A DNA stretch of 64,000 bases from Yoonia tamlensis. Its GTDB lineage: Bacteria > Pseudomonadota > Alphaproteobacteria > Rhodobacterales > Rhodobacteraceae. Position 1 is the stretch's first letter, and each line of letters opens with the position of its first letter. The DNA is taken from NCBI RefSeq assembly GCF_900115105.1, contig NZ_FOYP01000001.1, positions 505,472 through 569,471 on the forward strand. Direction: 5' to 3'. The notes under the pieces were generated by a model, which worked only from the letters and a program-made list of their open reading frames with translations, was not told the origin of the DNA and did no database searches. Positions 36,680 through 45,568 of this stretch are shown piece after piece. The translations under genes were made by a program, and so were the position numbers.

Positions 36680-38065
36680 ATGACGACAATTGACACAAAT
36701 GCGCAGCCCGAGGGCGCCGCGCAAAAACTTTACCGCGCCGCATGGCGTTGGCATTTCTACGCGGGGCTTTTTGTGATCCCGTTTCTGACCATTCTTGCCT
36801 TTACAGGCACAGCGATGTTGTGGATCGCATGGGTTGACGGGCGCGACGGCGAACGCACCCCCGTCACCCCGCAAGAGATCAGCACACCCGTATCGGCCCA
36901 AGCTGACGCCGCCCTAGCCGCTGTGCCAGACGGGGTGTTCAAGCAATATGTCGCGCCGCGCACGGATGATGTCGCGGCCTTGTTCCGTGTGGATGCGGGT
37001 GGCGATGCAATCATGGTTGCGGTTGATCCATACACTGCCACCGTGATCGAAACTTTCCCGCGCCGGTCGGGCTGGTACGACTTTTTCGACGGGATCCATT
37101 CGGATCTTATGCTGGGGGTCACAGGCGACCGGTTGTTGGAAACTGCCGCGTCACTGACGCTCGTGCTGATTGCGACGGGGCTTTATATGTGGTGGCCGCG
37201 CGAGGGCGGTTGGCGCCGCGCGCTGATCCCCACATTTGCGCGCGGGCGCAGCCTGTGGAAATCGCTGCACGGTGTTGTGGGGATTTGGGTGTCTGTCATT
37301 TTGGTCGTGTTCTTGCTGTCGGGCCTGTCATGGGCGGGCATCTGGGGCGGCAAGATGGTGCAAGCCTGGAGCCAGTTTCCAGCGGAAAAATGGAACGATG
37401 TGCCCCTGTCCAACGTCACCCACGCCAGCATGAACCACGACCGGCAAGAGGTGCCTTGGGCATTGGAGCAAACGCCGATGCCTGCATCAGGCAGCGACGC
37501 AGGTACAGGCGGGCTGGCTGGTCCCGTGACCATAGACATGATTGATGCGCTGGCCCGCGATATCGGGTTCGATGCGCGCTATCAAATGAACCCGCCACGC
37601 GGGGATACGGGCGTTTGGACGCTTTCCCGCGATTCCATGAGCACCGATAGCACCAACCCCACATCCGACCGGACCGTGCATGTGGATCAATACACCGGCA
37701 AGGTGCTCGCAGATGTGCGCTTTGAAGACTATTCGCTGGCGGGCAAGGCAATGGCCGTCGGGGTCGCGTTGCATATGGGGACATTGGGGCTTTGGAGTGT
37801 TCTGGCAAACACTGTCGTCTGCCTTGCGGTGATATTCCTTTGCGTCAGTGCGCTTGTTCTGTGGTGGAAACGCCGCCCCGCAAAATCGGGTCGCCTGTCC
37901 GCACCGCCCATGCCGCAGGAATTGCCGCTTTGGCAGGGGGCGGCGCTGGTTGGTCTGTTCGTTTCAATGGCGTTCCCGATGGCGGGGTTCGCGCTGCTAA
38001 CTGTGTTGGCAGTCGACACGCTGATCTTGGCGCGCATCCCGAAATTGCGCGCTGTGTTCAGTTAA
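36680..38065 (+). CDS. PepSY-associated iron-regulated type membrane protein
   Basis: A 461-aa membrane protein of the PepSY_TM (PiuB-like) family. It begins with LYRAAWRWHFYAGLFVIPFL, the family's first helix with conserved His, has a periplasmic PepSY region (VDPYTATVIETF), the motif FFDGIHSDLMLG near residue 138, SLHGVVGIWVS near 194, a second PepSY region (HVDQYTGKVLADV) and a further HMGTLG helix. Relatives act near siderophore or metal uptake, possibly as reductases. The hairpin after it probably ends the transcript. Confidence 0.85.
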   Translation: MTTIDTNAQPEGAAQKLYRAAWRWHFYAGLFVIPFLTILAFTGTAMLWIAWVDGRDGERTPVTPQEISTPVSAQADAALAAVPDGVFKQYVAPRTDDVAALFRVDAGGDAIMVAVDPYTATVIETFPRRSGWYDFFDGIHSDLMLGVTGDRLLETAASLTLVLIATGLYMWWPREGGWRRALIPTFARGRSLWKSLHGVVGIWVSVILVVFLLSGLSWAGIWGGKMVQAWSQFPAEKWNDVPLSNVTHASMNHDRQEVPWALEQTPMPASGSDAGTGGLAGPVTIDMIDALARDIGFDARYQMNPPRGDTGVWTLSRDSMSTDSTNPTSDRTVHVDQYTGKVLADVRFEDYSLAGKAMAVGVALHMGTLGLWSVLANTVVCLAVIFLCVSALVLWWKRRPAKSGRLSAPPMPQELPLWQGAALVGLFVSMAFPMAGFALLTVLAVDTLILARIPKLRAVFS

Positions 38066-38071
38066 AGAATA

Positions 38072-38102
38072 TTGCGCCGCCGCCGGATTGGCGGCGGCGC
38101 AA
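38072..38102 (+). terminator. Strong hairpin after the PepSY gene
   Basis: Perfect 13-base stem TTGCGCCGCCGCC, loop GGATT, GGCGGCGGCGCAA, beginning 7 bases after the stop. No T-run follows, so termination is inferred from stem strength. Confidence 0.6.
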
Positions 38103-38159
38103 CCCCTGCGCAAAATTTGAAACTTGCTTTGGGAAAAAATATCGGTCAGCGATGGCGGC

Positions 38160-39338
38160 ATGTCTATTTTGAATGCTGTCTATATCTCGCGCCGTCCGGC
38201 CATTGCTTTTGTGGTGGTTGGCATATTCTGGGGCTGCTTTGCGGCCTATGTCCCGCATATCAAGGCGCATTTGGGCGTGTCGGATGCGATGTTCGGCACA
38301 TTGCTTCTTGGGTCTGCGACGGGGCTTGTGTCGTCGATGTGGCTGGCCCCGATATTGGACCGCAAGCTGGGCGCGCGCGCCTTGCAGGCGGGGATTATCG
38401 CACTGTCGCTGGCGTGGTTGATCCCGGGGGTAATGACGACCCCGCTGGCCTTTGCGATTGCGCTGATGTTTGTCGGGCTGGCGTCGGGTCTTTTGGATGT
38501 GATCATGAATGCGCGCGTTTCCATGTTGGAAACGCAAACCGGCAAACCGCTGATGAACGCCAATCACGCGATGTTTTCGGTGGGCTATGCGGGGGCCGCG
38601 ATTGTCGTGGCCTTCACCCGTGAGGCAGGTCTGCCGCCCGCGCCCGTCTTTGCCGGGTTCGCGGTGCTGTGCTGCCTGATGGTGCCGTTTGTCTGGATGG
38701 AGGCGTCAGATATCGCGCCGGACGAAGACGACGCCAAGGCCCGCTATCCGCTATGGCCGATTATCATCTGCGGCGCGATTGTCTTGGTGGCGTTCATGTC
38801 CGAAGCCACGGTCGAAGCATGGTCAGCCCTGCATCTTGAACGCACCCTGCACGGGCGCGCCGCCGAAGGGGCATTTGGCCCCGCGATACTTGGCATCACT
38901 ATGGCCGTTGGGCGGTTTTCGGGGCAGGCCGTGGCGGCACGCTGGCGCGAGATCAACGTCGTGATCGTCGCAGCGATTGTATCGGCGAGCGGTGCGGTGA
39001 TTGCCGCCATCGCGCCCGTGCCTGCGGTTGCCTATCTGGGTTTCGGGATCCTGGGCCTTGGCGTGTCGGTCATTGGGCCGATGGGGCTTGCGCTCGTCGG
39101 GCAACTGGTGGCGCCGCATTTGCGCACCGAGGCCATCGGGCGCACTGCTGTGATCGGATTTTCAGGCTTCTTTTTTGCGCCCGTTGTGATGGGGCTGGCG
39201 TCGGATGCATTTGGGCTGCGCGTGGCCTTTGGCGGGGTTGCTATGCTGCTCTTATGTGCTGTGCCGCTAGCGCTTGTCGTTGCCCGCATTCCACGCTGGC
39301 GTAAAAAAGGGGCCAGCGAAACGCCGGCCCCGATCTGA
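38160..39338 (+). CDS. MFS transporter
   Basis: A 392-aa major facilitator protein with 12 predicted helices. ISRRPAIAFVVVGIFWGCFA is helix 1, the loop 2-3 signature appears as LAPILDRKLGARAL, and EAWSALHLERTLHG lies near the start of the second half. It resembles the FucP/YbjJ-like group. The substrate is unknown. ATG at 38160 is chosen over an upstream TTG. Its last 30 bases double as the terminator hairpin for the convergent small-protein gene. Confidence 0.82.
   Translation: MSILNAVYISRRPAIAFVVVGIFWGCFAAYVPHIKAHLGVSDAMFGTLLLGSATGLVSSMWLAPILDRKLGARALQAGIIALSLAWLIPGVMTTPLAFAIALMFVGLASGLLDVIMNARVSMLETQTGKPLMNANHAMFSVGYAGAAIVVAFTREAGLPPAPVFAGFAVLCCLMVPFVWMEASDIAPDEDDAKARYPLWPIIICGAIVLVAFMSEATVEAWSALHLERTLHGRAAEGAFGPAILGITMAVGRFSGQAVAARWREINVVIVAAIVSASGAVIAAIAPVPAVAYLGFGILGLGVSVIGPMGLALVGQLVAPHLRTEAIGRTAVIGFSGFFFAPVVMGLASDAFGLRVAFGGVAMLLLCAVPLALVVARIPRWRKKGASETPAPI
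39303..39331 (-). terminator. Intrinsic terminator of small-protein copy A, inside the MFS 3' end
   Basis: On the minus strand GGGGCCGGCG, loop TTT, CGCTGGCCCC then TTTTTT. The one odd pair is a G-U wobble in the minus-strand RNA. It lies within the last codons of the convergent MFS gene. Confidence 0.8.
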
Positions 39339-39387
39339 AAGATCCAACGCAAATGGCGCGGATCAGCACCTGAAGAGGTGATGGAGC

Positions 39388-39618
39388 TTAGATTGGCGTT
39401 TGGGCATCGTCATCGTCATCTGTTAGCTGTGACGCGATTAGCAGTGCCGCCAATACCCCGATCACGATAAAGGCAGGGCTTACGGATGACGTTGCCGGTG
39501 CTTCCATGACCTCGACAACCGGTGCTTCCATGACCGCTGGTGCCACGCCGCCCGCAAAGGCCGCGGTTGAAGTCAGTGCGAGTGCCGCTGCGGCACAAAG
39601 TGCTTTTGATAGATGCAT
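39388..39618 (-). CDS. Small exported membrane protein, triplicate family copy A
   Basis: A 76-aa protein, first of three tandem relatives. It has a signal peptide ending AAFA, a short periplasmic part with the internal repeat VMEAPVVEVMEAP, a membrane helix (AFIVIGVLAALLIASQL) and an acidic tail TDDDDDAQTPI. AAGGAG precedes the ATG. Its terminator is inside the MFS gene. Identity to copies B and C is nearly complete from GGVAPA to ASQL, while signal peptide and tail differ. Codons are ordinary for the genome (GCG, GCC, GTC), unlike copy C. Function unknown. Confidence 0.75.
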   Translation of the reverse strand: MHLSKALCAAAALALTSTAAFAGGVAPAVMEAPVVEVMEAPATSSVSPAFIVIGVLAALLIASQLTDDDDDAQTPI

Positions 39619-39714
39619 TCTGGTTCTCCTTGCTATGTCGATGCTATGCTAGAACCCGAAGCGTAGCACCACGCGCACGCGCGATGCAAAACTTTTTCCA
39701 CATGCCGGCGCGGG

Positions 39715-39743
39715 GGTCTGCAACAGACGCGCAGTTGCAGACC
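39715..39743 (-). terminator. Hairpin after small-protein copy B
   Basis: Perfect 10-base stem GGTCTGCAAC / GTTGCAGACC with a 9-base loop, 18 bases after the copy B stop. No T-run on the minus side. Confidence 0.5.
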
Positions 39744-39760
39744 TGATTTTGGCTTAGCCT

Positions 39761-39988
39761 TCAGTCAAGGATGCGACGATCGTCATCGTCTTCCAGCTGG
39801 GATGCGATCAGCAGCGCTGCCAATACGCCCAAGACGATAAAGGCAGGGCTAACTGAAGAAGTTGCAGGTGCTTCCATGACTTCAACGACTGGTGCTTCCA
39901 TGACCGCGGGGGCAACGCCGCCGGCAAAAGCCGTTGTTGAAGTCAAAGCGATTGCCGCCGCAGCGGCCAATGTTGTTATAAAACGCAT
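39761..39988 (-). CDS. Small exported membrane protein, triplicate family copy B
   Basis: A 75-aa protein with signal peptide MRFITTLAAAAAIALTSTTA ending AFA, then the family core from GGVAPA, the VMEAP repeat, one membrane helix (AFIVLGVLAALLIASQL) and the tail EDDDDRRILD. AGGAGA precedes the ATG. Copies B and C share stretches of more than 30 identical bases around the TSSVSPA region, so the duplication is recent. Separate hairpins on both sides suggest its own transcript. Confidence 0.75.
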   Translation of the reverse strand: MRFITTLAAAAAIALTSTTAFAGGVAPAVMEAPVVEVMEAPATSSVSPAFIVLGVLAALLIASQLEDDDDRRILD

Positions 39989-40074
39989 TTTGTTTCTCCT
40001 GGATAAATAGGGATTCGCGAGTTTCAATATAGCAGCTTGACGACCGCAAGAGTCGCCATTCGTTAACAAATAAT

Positions 40075-40107
40075 AAAAAAGGGGAGGTATCGCAAAGATA
40101 CCTCCCC
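40075..40107 (-). terminator. Intrinsic terminator of small-protein copy C
   Basis: On the minus strand GGGGAGGTATC, loop TTTGC, GATACCTCCCC followed by TTTTTT. It lies between copies C and B, so the copies are not one operon. Confidence 0.9.
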
Positions 40108-40160
40108 GATTGTCACCTTGCGCGCCAAAGCGGCAGGGAAACCTAGCTCAAAAGCAGAGC

Positions 40161-40379
40161 TTATTGGTTGTCTTCGTCGTCGCCCAGTTGTGACGCGATC
40201 AGCAGCGCAGCAAGAACACCCAGAACGATGTAAGCAGGGCTAACTGAAGAAGTTGCAGGTGCTTCCATAACTTCTACAACGGGTGCTTCCATAACAGCAG
40301 GTGCAACGCCACCAGCAAAAGCAGTTGTTGAAGTCAGAGCGATTGCTGTTGCAGCAGCAAGTGTAGTTGTGAAACGCAT
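40161..40379 (-). CDS. Small exported membrane protein, triplicate family copy C (likely highly expressed)
   Basis: A 72-aa protein: signal peptide MRFTTTLAAATAIALTSTTA ending AFA, the family core with VMEAP repeat, a membrane helix (AYIVLGVLAALLIASQL) and tail GDDEDNQ. GGAGAAAACC precedes the ATG. Unlike A and B, it is written with a strongly biased codon set (GCT/GCA for Ala, GTT for Val, CTG for Leu, CGT for Arg), as in ribosomal-protein genes, which suggests high expression. The strongest terminator of the three follows. After signal cleavage the N-terminus would be periplasmic and the acidic tail cytoplasmic. Confidence 0.78.
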   Translation of the reverse strand: MRFTTTLAAATAIALTSTTAFAGGVAPAVMEAPVVEVMEAPATSSVSPAYIVLGVLAALLIASQLGDDEDNQ

Positions 40380-40566
40380 TGGTTTTCTCCTAGTGGTACA
40401 TAAGTTGTGCGAGTGCAGTGACGGCGACATGCCGCTTGATCCGCATTCCGCGCCAACATTGATTTGAACGGGGCTAAGGTCAATGATTTGATAAAAAAAA
40501 TCGCACGTTTTTCGAATATGTTGCGAAAAAGGCAGCCTCTTTGTGACCCGATTGCCTCTTGTTTTA

Positions 40567-41733
40567 TTATGGCTGCCATTTTCCTTCAAAATCTTGAGGA
40601 ATCAAAAGCACTTCGCGGTCAAGCGTCGTAACATCACGCCGCCCGCATAGCGCCATTGTCAGGTCCAGTTCCTTGTGAATCACCTCGAGCGATTTGGTCA
40701 CGCCAAGTTCGCCCATTGCGCCCAGACCATAGATATAGGACCGCCCGATATAGACGCCCTTGGCACCCAGCGCGAGCGCCTTGAGAACATCCTGACCCGA
40801 CCGGATACCGCTATCCATATGGACTTCGACCTGATCACCGACAGCGGCAATAATCGATGGCAGCATGCGGATAGCGGACAGCGCGCCGTCCAATTGTCGC
40901 CCGCCGTGGTTGCTGACGATAATCGCGTCGGCACCGATCTGGACAGCCTTTTGCGCGTCCTCGACGTCCAGAATACCCTTAAGAATAAGCTTGCCACCCC
41001 ATTTTTCCTTGAGCTTGGCAATCATGCCCCAGTCCAGTTTGGGTTCAAACTGTTCAGCGGTCCACGACGACAGTTTGCGGGTATCGCCGACATTTTTGGC
41101 GTGGCCGACAATATTGCCAAAGGTCCGGCGTTTGGTCCCCAACATGCCAAGCCCCCAGCGCCATTTGGTTGACAGGTTGACCATCGTCGGAATGGTCAGT
41201 TTCGGCGGGGCGGTCAGACCGTTTTTCAGGTCTTTATGGCGCTGTCCTAGAATTTGCAGATCGAGCGTCAGCACAAGCGCCGAACAGCCTGCATTTTTGG
41301 CCCGCGCGATAATGTTGTCGACAAATTCTTCGTCGCGCATCACATAAAGCTGGAACCAGAACGGGTTCTTGGTGTTTTCGGCCACATCCTCGATCGAACA
41401 GATTGACATGGTGGACAGGGTAAAAGGCACCCCGAATTTTTCGGCGGCCCTTGCGGCTTTGATTTCGCCATCGGCGCATTGCATTCCGGTTAGGCCGACA
41501 GGGGCAAGCGCCACAGGCATCGCCACATCCTGCCCGATCATCTGCGATTTTGTCGTTCGGTCCGACATATCCACGGCGACACGCTGGCGCAGGCGGATTT
41601 GATCAAAATCAGAGGTATTTTCGCGGAACGTCTGTTCTGTCCAGCTACCGCTTTCCGCGTAATCGTAAAACATCTTGGGCGCGCGGCGCTTATGAATGCG
41701 TTTAAGATCGTCGATTGTGGTGATGACGGGCAT
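40567..41733 (-). CDS. lldD: FMN-dependent L-lactate dehydrogenase
   Basis: A 388-aa alpha-hydroxyacid dehydrogenase with a TIM-barrel FMN domain. Key segments are APKMFYDYAESGSWTEQTFR near residue 18, MPVALAPVGLTGMQ near 71, LTLDLQILGQRHKDL near 155, KGILDVEDA near 247 and the catalytic-base motif SNHGGRQLDG near 273. LldD oxidises L-lactate to pyruvate and passes electrons to quinone. The ribosome site AGGA lies within an unusual inverted repeat upstream. No lactate permease or GntR regulator is adjacent. Confidence 0.92.
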   Translation of the reverse strand: MPVITTIDDLKRIHKRRAPKMFYDYAESGSWTEQTFRENTSDFDQIRLRQRVAVDMSDRTTKSQMIGQDVAMPVALAPVGLTGMQCADGEIKAARAAEKFGVPFTLSTMSICSIEDVAENTKNPFWFQLYVMRDEEFVDNIIARAKNAGCSALVLTLDLQILGQRHKDLKNGLTAPPKLTIPTMVNLSTKWRWGLGMLGTKRRTFGNIVGHAKNVGDTRKLSSWTAEQFEPKLDWGMIAKLKEKWGGKLILKGILDVEDAQKAVQIGADAIIVSNHGGRQLDGALSAIRMLPSIIAAVGDQVEVHMDSGIRSGQDVLKALALGAKGVYIGRSYIYGLGAMGELGVTKSLEVIHKELDLTMALCGRRDVTTLDREVLLIPQDFEGKWQP

Positions 41734-41740
41734 GGCTGAA

Positions 41741-41779
41741 ATCCTAAAATTGGTTAGGTTCTATTACCAATATTAGGAT
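41741..41779 (-). promoter_or_regulatory. Inverted repeat overlapping the lldD leader
   Basis: Arms ATCCTAAAATTGGT and ACCAATATTAGGAT pair over 13 of 14 positions around an 11-base spacer, ending 8 bases before the lldD start. A smaller dyad CCTAA-AATTGG-TTAGG (41743-41758) is nested in it. The ATTGGT/ACCAAT halves resemble GntR/LldR-type operators. It could be a DNA operator or an RNA hairpin hiding the AGGA ribosome site. Confidence 0.6.
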
Positions 41780-41838
41780 ATGGAGGCAAGATGCACTAAT
41801 CCTGCTGCGACAATATGTAGAGCATGGCTTGGCACAAC

Positions 41839-41869
41839 AAAAAAAGCGCGCGCCTGAGACGGGCGCGCG
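41839..41869 (-). terminator. trpA intrinsic terminator
   Basis: On the minus strand, CGCGCGCCC, a short loop and GGCGCGCG followed by CTTTTTTTG. It begins about 36 bases after the trpA stop. Confidence 0.9.
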
Positions 41870-41904
41870 TGGTTTTCAATGCATCTGTATTGATGTGAAA
41901 GGGG

Positions 41905-42696
41905 CTACCCCCGATGCGTCCCATCCGCCAGGGATTTTACGAACGCCAGCACATCCGCCACGCTTTCGCCTTTGCCGATTTTGTCGACGATGGCGGATCC
42001 AACGACGGCACCGTCGGCGATGCTGGCGATGTTTTCGGCCGCTTGCGGTGTTTTGATGCCAAAGCCAACGATCACAGGCAGGTCGGTTTTGGCTTTGATC
42101 CGTGCGACCTCTGGGGCGACGTCGCCTGCTTGGGCTTCGGCGGTGCCGGTGATGCCGGTGACGGACACGTAGTAAACAAAACCCGATGTGTTTTGCAGCA
42201 CTTTGGGCAGGCGTTTATCGTCGGTCGTGGGGGTTGCCAGACGGATAAAGTTGATGCCTGCGGCTTGGGCGGGGATGCACAGTTCTTCGTCTTCTTCGGG
42301 GGGCAGATCGACAATGATCAGCCCGTCGATGCCCGCGGCAACCGCGTCTTTCAAAAACACATCAACACCGCGCGAATAGATCGGGTTGTAATAGCCCATC
42401 ATGACAATCGGGGTTGTGTCATCGTTCTTGCGAAACTCACGGGCGTATTGCAGCGTTTTTTCCAATGTCTGCCCAGCCTCGAGCGCGCGTTGCCCAGCAA
42501 GCTGGATCGTCGCGCCATCGGCCATCGGGTCGGTGAAGGGGACACCCAGTTCGATAATGTCGACGCCAGCGTCTGGCAGACCTTTGACGATCTCAAGCCC
42601 TTTATCATAGTCAGGATCGCCCGCCATGACATAGGCGACAAACGCCTTTTTACCGTCAGCGCGCAATTGCGCGAATTTTGCGTCGATTCTGCTCAT
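41905..42696 (-). CDS. trpA: Tryptophan synthase alpha chain
   Basis: A 263-aa TIM barrel that cleaves indole-3-glycerol phosphate. Catalytic Glu and Asp lie in [15 protein letters not shown] near residues 47-60, [10 protein letters not shown] near 101 and [12 protein letters not shown] near 124 are conserved, and [10 protein letters not shown] plus VGFGIKTPQ close the phosphate site. Full length. It is on the opposite strand and about 18.5 kb from trpB, with its own strong terminator, so the alpha and beta chains are controlled separately. Confidence 0.96.
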   Translation of the reverse strand: MSRIDAKFAQLRADGKKAFVAYVMAGDPDYDKGLEIVKGLPDAGVDIIELGVPFTDPMADGATIQLAGQRALEAGQTLEKTLQYAREFRKNDDTTPIVMMGYYNPIYSRGVDVFLKDAVAAGIDGLIIVDLPPEEDEELCIPAQAAGINFIRLATPTTDDKRLPKVLQNTSGFVYYVSVTGITGTAEAQAGDVAPEVARIKAKTDLPVIVGFGIKTPQAAENIASIADGAVVGSAIVDKIGKGESVADVLAFVKSLADGTHRG

Positions 42697-42837
42697 GACT
42701 TTTCCCCGGATATCTACTTGGGTTCGGTTTGCGCGATAGGGGGCGGAAAATCAATGGGGTGCACGAAATAATGGGCGCGCGTTCCTTGACGCGCCCGAGA
42801 GTGCAGGCTAGCCCGAATTCGGGTGGTAAGGTTGGTT

Positions 42838-44394
42838 GTGAAATTGTGGCGTAAAGTTGTTACCGCTGGTGCCGCGATTGCGATCGTGTGTTTGGCCAGT
42901 GTCTTGATCATGATGCCCTATTTGCGGCCGCAACCGTTCGGGCGGGCGGCGCTTGGGTGTGGGTGTATTGCCATCGTTTTGGGCGGTCGTGGCATCTGGC
43001 TGCGCCCTGGCTGGCATTTTCTGGCAGTGCCGTTTACCGGTCTGCTTATCCTGCCCGGTCTTGTCATTACCAATCACTTTGGCAATTTCGATCTTATCTC
43101 GGTCATTCACCATCTTGGCTATGAGGGCGGCGGTCCCGACATGCGCGCCTTTGCCTTTGAAATTCAGGACGGTGTGCTTGCAATCGCCTGTTTTGCATTG
43201 GCCATTTACTGGTTGCGCAATCTGTTCCAAGGCGCAGGTTTTTGGTATTATCTTGCGGCGCTGTTTATCGGCGTGATCAACCCGATGAGCATGAGCCTGC
43301 TTTTGGCGGGTTTTGCGCCGAAAGCGGATTTTGACCTTTCAGCGCAGCTTGTTGTGCCCGTGACCAGCAGGCCCGCATCCCGCCCCGATATCATCATGAT
43401 CTACCTTGAAGGGCTGGACCGCCGCTTTGCCGATACGGCCCGTTATGGCGCGGCCTATGCGGGGTTGCTGCCGCTGCAATCTGCGGGTCTCGATCTTACG
43501 CGCGTGGGCCAGATCGCAGGGACCGGTTGGTCGCTGGCAGGGGTGGTGGCAACGCAATGCGGTCTGCCGCTTTTGCCGAACGGCATGCGCGCACATAACG
43601 GTTTCGAGGATCAAACGAAGTTTATGGCTTCGCAGATATGTCTGGGCGATGTGGCCGCAGGCTATGGCTATCAAAGCAGCTATATTGTCGGGGCAAGCGC
43701 CGGTTTTGCAGGGCAGGACCATTTCGTGCGTAGCCATCGCTACCAGCATATTATTGACAGTGATGTGCTGGCCGAAAGCTATGATGGGTCGGAATTGGCA
43801 AAGGCCTATGAACCCCGCCTGCACACCTATGACGATCAACTGGTTTTTGATGCGGCGCGGCGCCACTATGACAGCTTGGTTGCCGGAAATGATCCGTTGC
43901 TTATGTCGGTCATGACCTTTGGGCCGCATGGGACATCGGGCATCTTGTCACGTCATTGTCGCGCCGACGGGCAGGCGCGCTATTCGGCGGATTTGCGCCA
44001 GACTGTTGCTTGCAGCATTTCGGATATGCTGCCGTTTCTTGACCACATCCGGACAAGGCGCGCGGGCCGGCCGACGCTTGTTGTGGTGATGTCGGATCAT
44101 CTGAACCACAAGCGCGATCTGTTTGCGCCCGCCATGCATATGAACACGGTGACGTTTTTGGGCTATGGGATTGCCGGTTTTCCTGCGGGGCAGGAAAATA
44201 CGCGGGCGGCGGCGATGATCGACGTTTACCCGACCGTACTTGCGCTTTCGGGGTTTGCGCAGCCTGATGTTGCGGCCGGTCTCGGGCGGTCTGTATTGGG
44301 CAATGGACCTACATTGGTTGAACAATACGGGATTGCGGTGCTGGACCGTGCGCTGGAAACCGATCTTGACCTGCGGCTTGCGCTCTGGCGTTGA
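42838..44394 (+). CDS. OpgB-like phosphoglycerol transferase / sulfatase-fold membrane enzyme
   Basis: About 518 aa from a GTG with an AAGG ribosome site. Four to five N-terminal helices (to about residue 165) precede a periplasmic alkaline-phosphatase-superfamily domain. DIIMIYLEGLDR carries a metal Glu, and GTGWSLAGVVATQCGLPLL matches the nucleophile region of E. coli OpgB/MdoB. MTFGPHG and VVVMSDHLNHKRDL provide further metal ligands. OpgB moves phosphoglycerol from phosphatidylglycerol to periplasmic glucans; this protein may do that or decorate another surface glycan. It lies between trpA and ychF without glucan-synthesis genes nearby. Confidence 0.82.
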   Translation: MKLWRKVVTAGAAIAIVCLASVLIMMPYLRPQPFGRAALGCGCIAIVLGGRGIWLRPGWHFLAVPFTGLLILPGLVITNHFGNFDLISVIHHLGYEGGGPDMRAFAFEIQDGVLAIACFALAIYWLRNLFQGAGFWYYLAALFIGVINPMSMSLLLAGFAPKADFDLSAQLVVPVTSRPASRPDIIMIYLEGLDRRFADTARYGAAYAGLLPLQSAGLDLTRVGQIAGTGWSLAGVVATQCGLPLLPNGMRAHNGFEDQTKFMASQICLGDVAAGYGYQSSYIVGASAGFAGQDHFVRSHRYQHIIDSDVLAESYDGSELAKAYEPRLHTYDDQLVFDAARRHYDSLVAGNDPLLMSVMTFGPHGTSGILSRHCRADGQARYSADLRQTVACSISDMLPFLDHIRTRRAGRPTLVVVMSDHLNHKRDLFAPAMHMNTVTFLGYGIAGFPAGQENTRAAAMIDVYPTVLALSGFAQPDVAAGLGRSVLGNGPTLVEQYGIAVLDRALETDLDLRLALWR

Positions 44395-44456
44395 CATGAC
44401 CTTGCGCAAATCGCCGCGCGGGCCTAGAAGCCCCCTAAGTTTCAAGGAGAGCTGAC

Positions 44457-45554
44457 ATGGGTTTCAAAATGGGTATCGTCGGTTTGCCGAATGTGGGCAA
44501 ATCAACCCTTTTCAATGCGCTGACAAAAACGGCTGCGGCGCAGGCTGCAAATTTTCCGTTTTGTACAATCGAACCCAATGTCGGCGATGTGGGCGTGCCC
44601 GATGCGCGGCTTGATAAACTGGCCGCGATTGCCGGATCGAAACAGATCATCCCGACGCGGATGACATTTGTTGATATTGCCGGATTGGTCAAAGGCGCGT
44701 CCAAAGGCGAAGGTCTGGGCAACCAGTTTCTTGCCAATATCCGCGAATGTGACGCCATCGCCCATGTGCTGCGCTGCTTTGAGGATGATGACATCACCCA
44801 TGTCGAAGGCCGCGTTGATCCGGTCGAAGACGCGCAGGTGATCGAAACCGAACTGATGCTGTCCGATTTGGAAAGCATTGAAAAACGCCTGCAAAACCTT
44901 GTGCGCAAGGTCAAAGGCGGGGACAAGGACGCGTTGCAACAGGTCCGCCTGCTAGAAGCGGCGCGCGCCGTATTGGAAGACGGCAAACCGGCGCGCGCAG
45001 TCGCTGTGGATGCCGAGGATGCCAAAGCGTGGAAAATGCTGCAATTGCTGACCACCAAACCCGTCCTATATGTTTGCAACGTCGAAGAAGACAGCGCAGG
45101 CAGCGGCAACAGCCAATCCGCACGTGTGGCCGAAATGGCCGCCGCTGAAGGCAATTCACATGTCGTGATTTCCGCGCGCATCGAAGAAGAAATCAGCCAA
45201 CTTGACGCCGAAGAAGCGGAAATGTTCTTGGGCGAAATGGGGCTAGAGGAAGCAGGGCTCGACCGGTTGATCCGTGCGGGCTATGAATTGTTGCACCTGC
45301 AAACCTATTTCACCGTCGGCCCGAAAGAGGCGCGCGCATGGACGATCAAGGCAGGCACATCCGCGCCGCAAGCCGCTGGCGTGATCCACGGCGATTTTGA
45401 ACGTGGGTTCATCCGTGCGGAAACCATCGGCTATAATGATTTTGTGACCTTGGGCGGCGAGCAAGCGGCAAAAGAAGCAGGAAAAATGAAAGCCGAAGGC
45501 AAAGCCTATATCGTCAAAGACGGCGATATCATGCATTTCTTGTTCAATACATAA
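44457..45554 (+). CDS. ychF: Redox-regulated ATPase YchF
   Basis: A 365-aa Obg-family protein that prefers ATP. G1 is [19 protein letters not shown]3 [17 protein letters not shown], and the NKxE/NVxE-like site appears as YVCNVEEDS near residue 203. A coiled coil (residues 130-165) and a C-terminal TGS domain ([20 protein letters not shown]) complete it. It binds ribosomes and is linked to oxidative stress. AAGGAGA precedes the ATG. Confidence 0.96.
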   Translation: MGFKMGIVGLPNVGKSTLFNALTKTAAAQAANFPFCTIEPNVGDVGVPDARLDKLAAIAGSKQIIPTRMTFVDIAGLVKGASKGEGLGNQFLANIRECDAIAHVLRCFEDDDITHVEGRVDPVEDAQVIETELMLSDLESIEKRLQNLVRKVKGGDKDALQQVRLLEAARAVLEDGKPARAVAVDAEDAKAWKMLQLLTTKPVLYVCNVEEDSAGSGNSQSARVAEMAAAEGNSHVVISARIEEEISQLDAEEAEMFLGEMGLEEAGLDRLIRAGYELLHLQTYFTVGPKEARAWTIKAGTSAPQAAGVIHGDFERGFIRAETIGYNDFVTLGGEQAAKEAGKMKAEGKAYIVKDGDIMHFLFNT

Positions 45555-45568
45555 CGCGCCTGCGGCAA

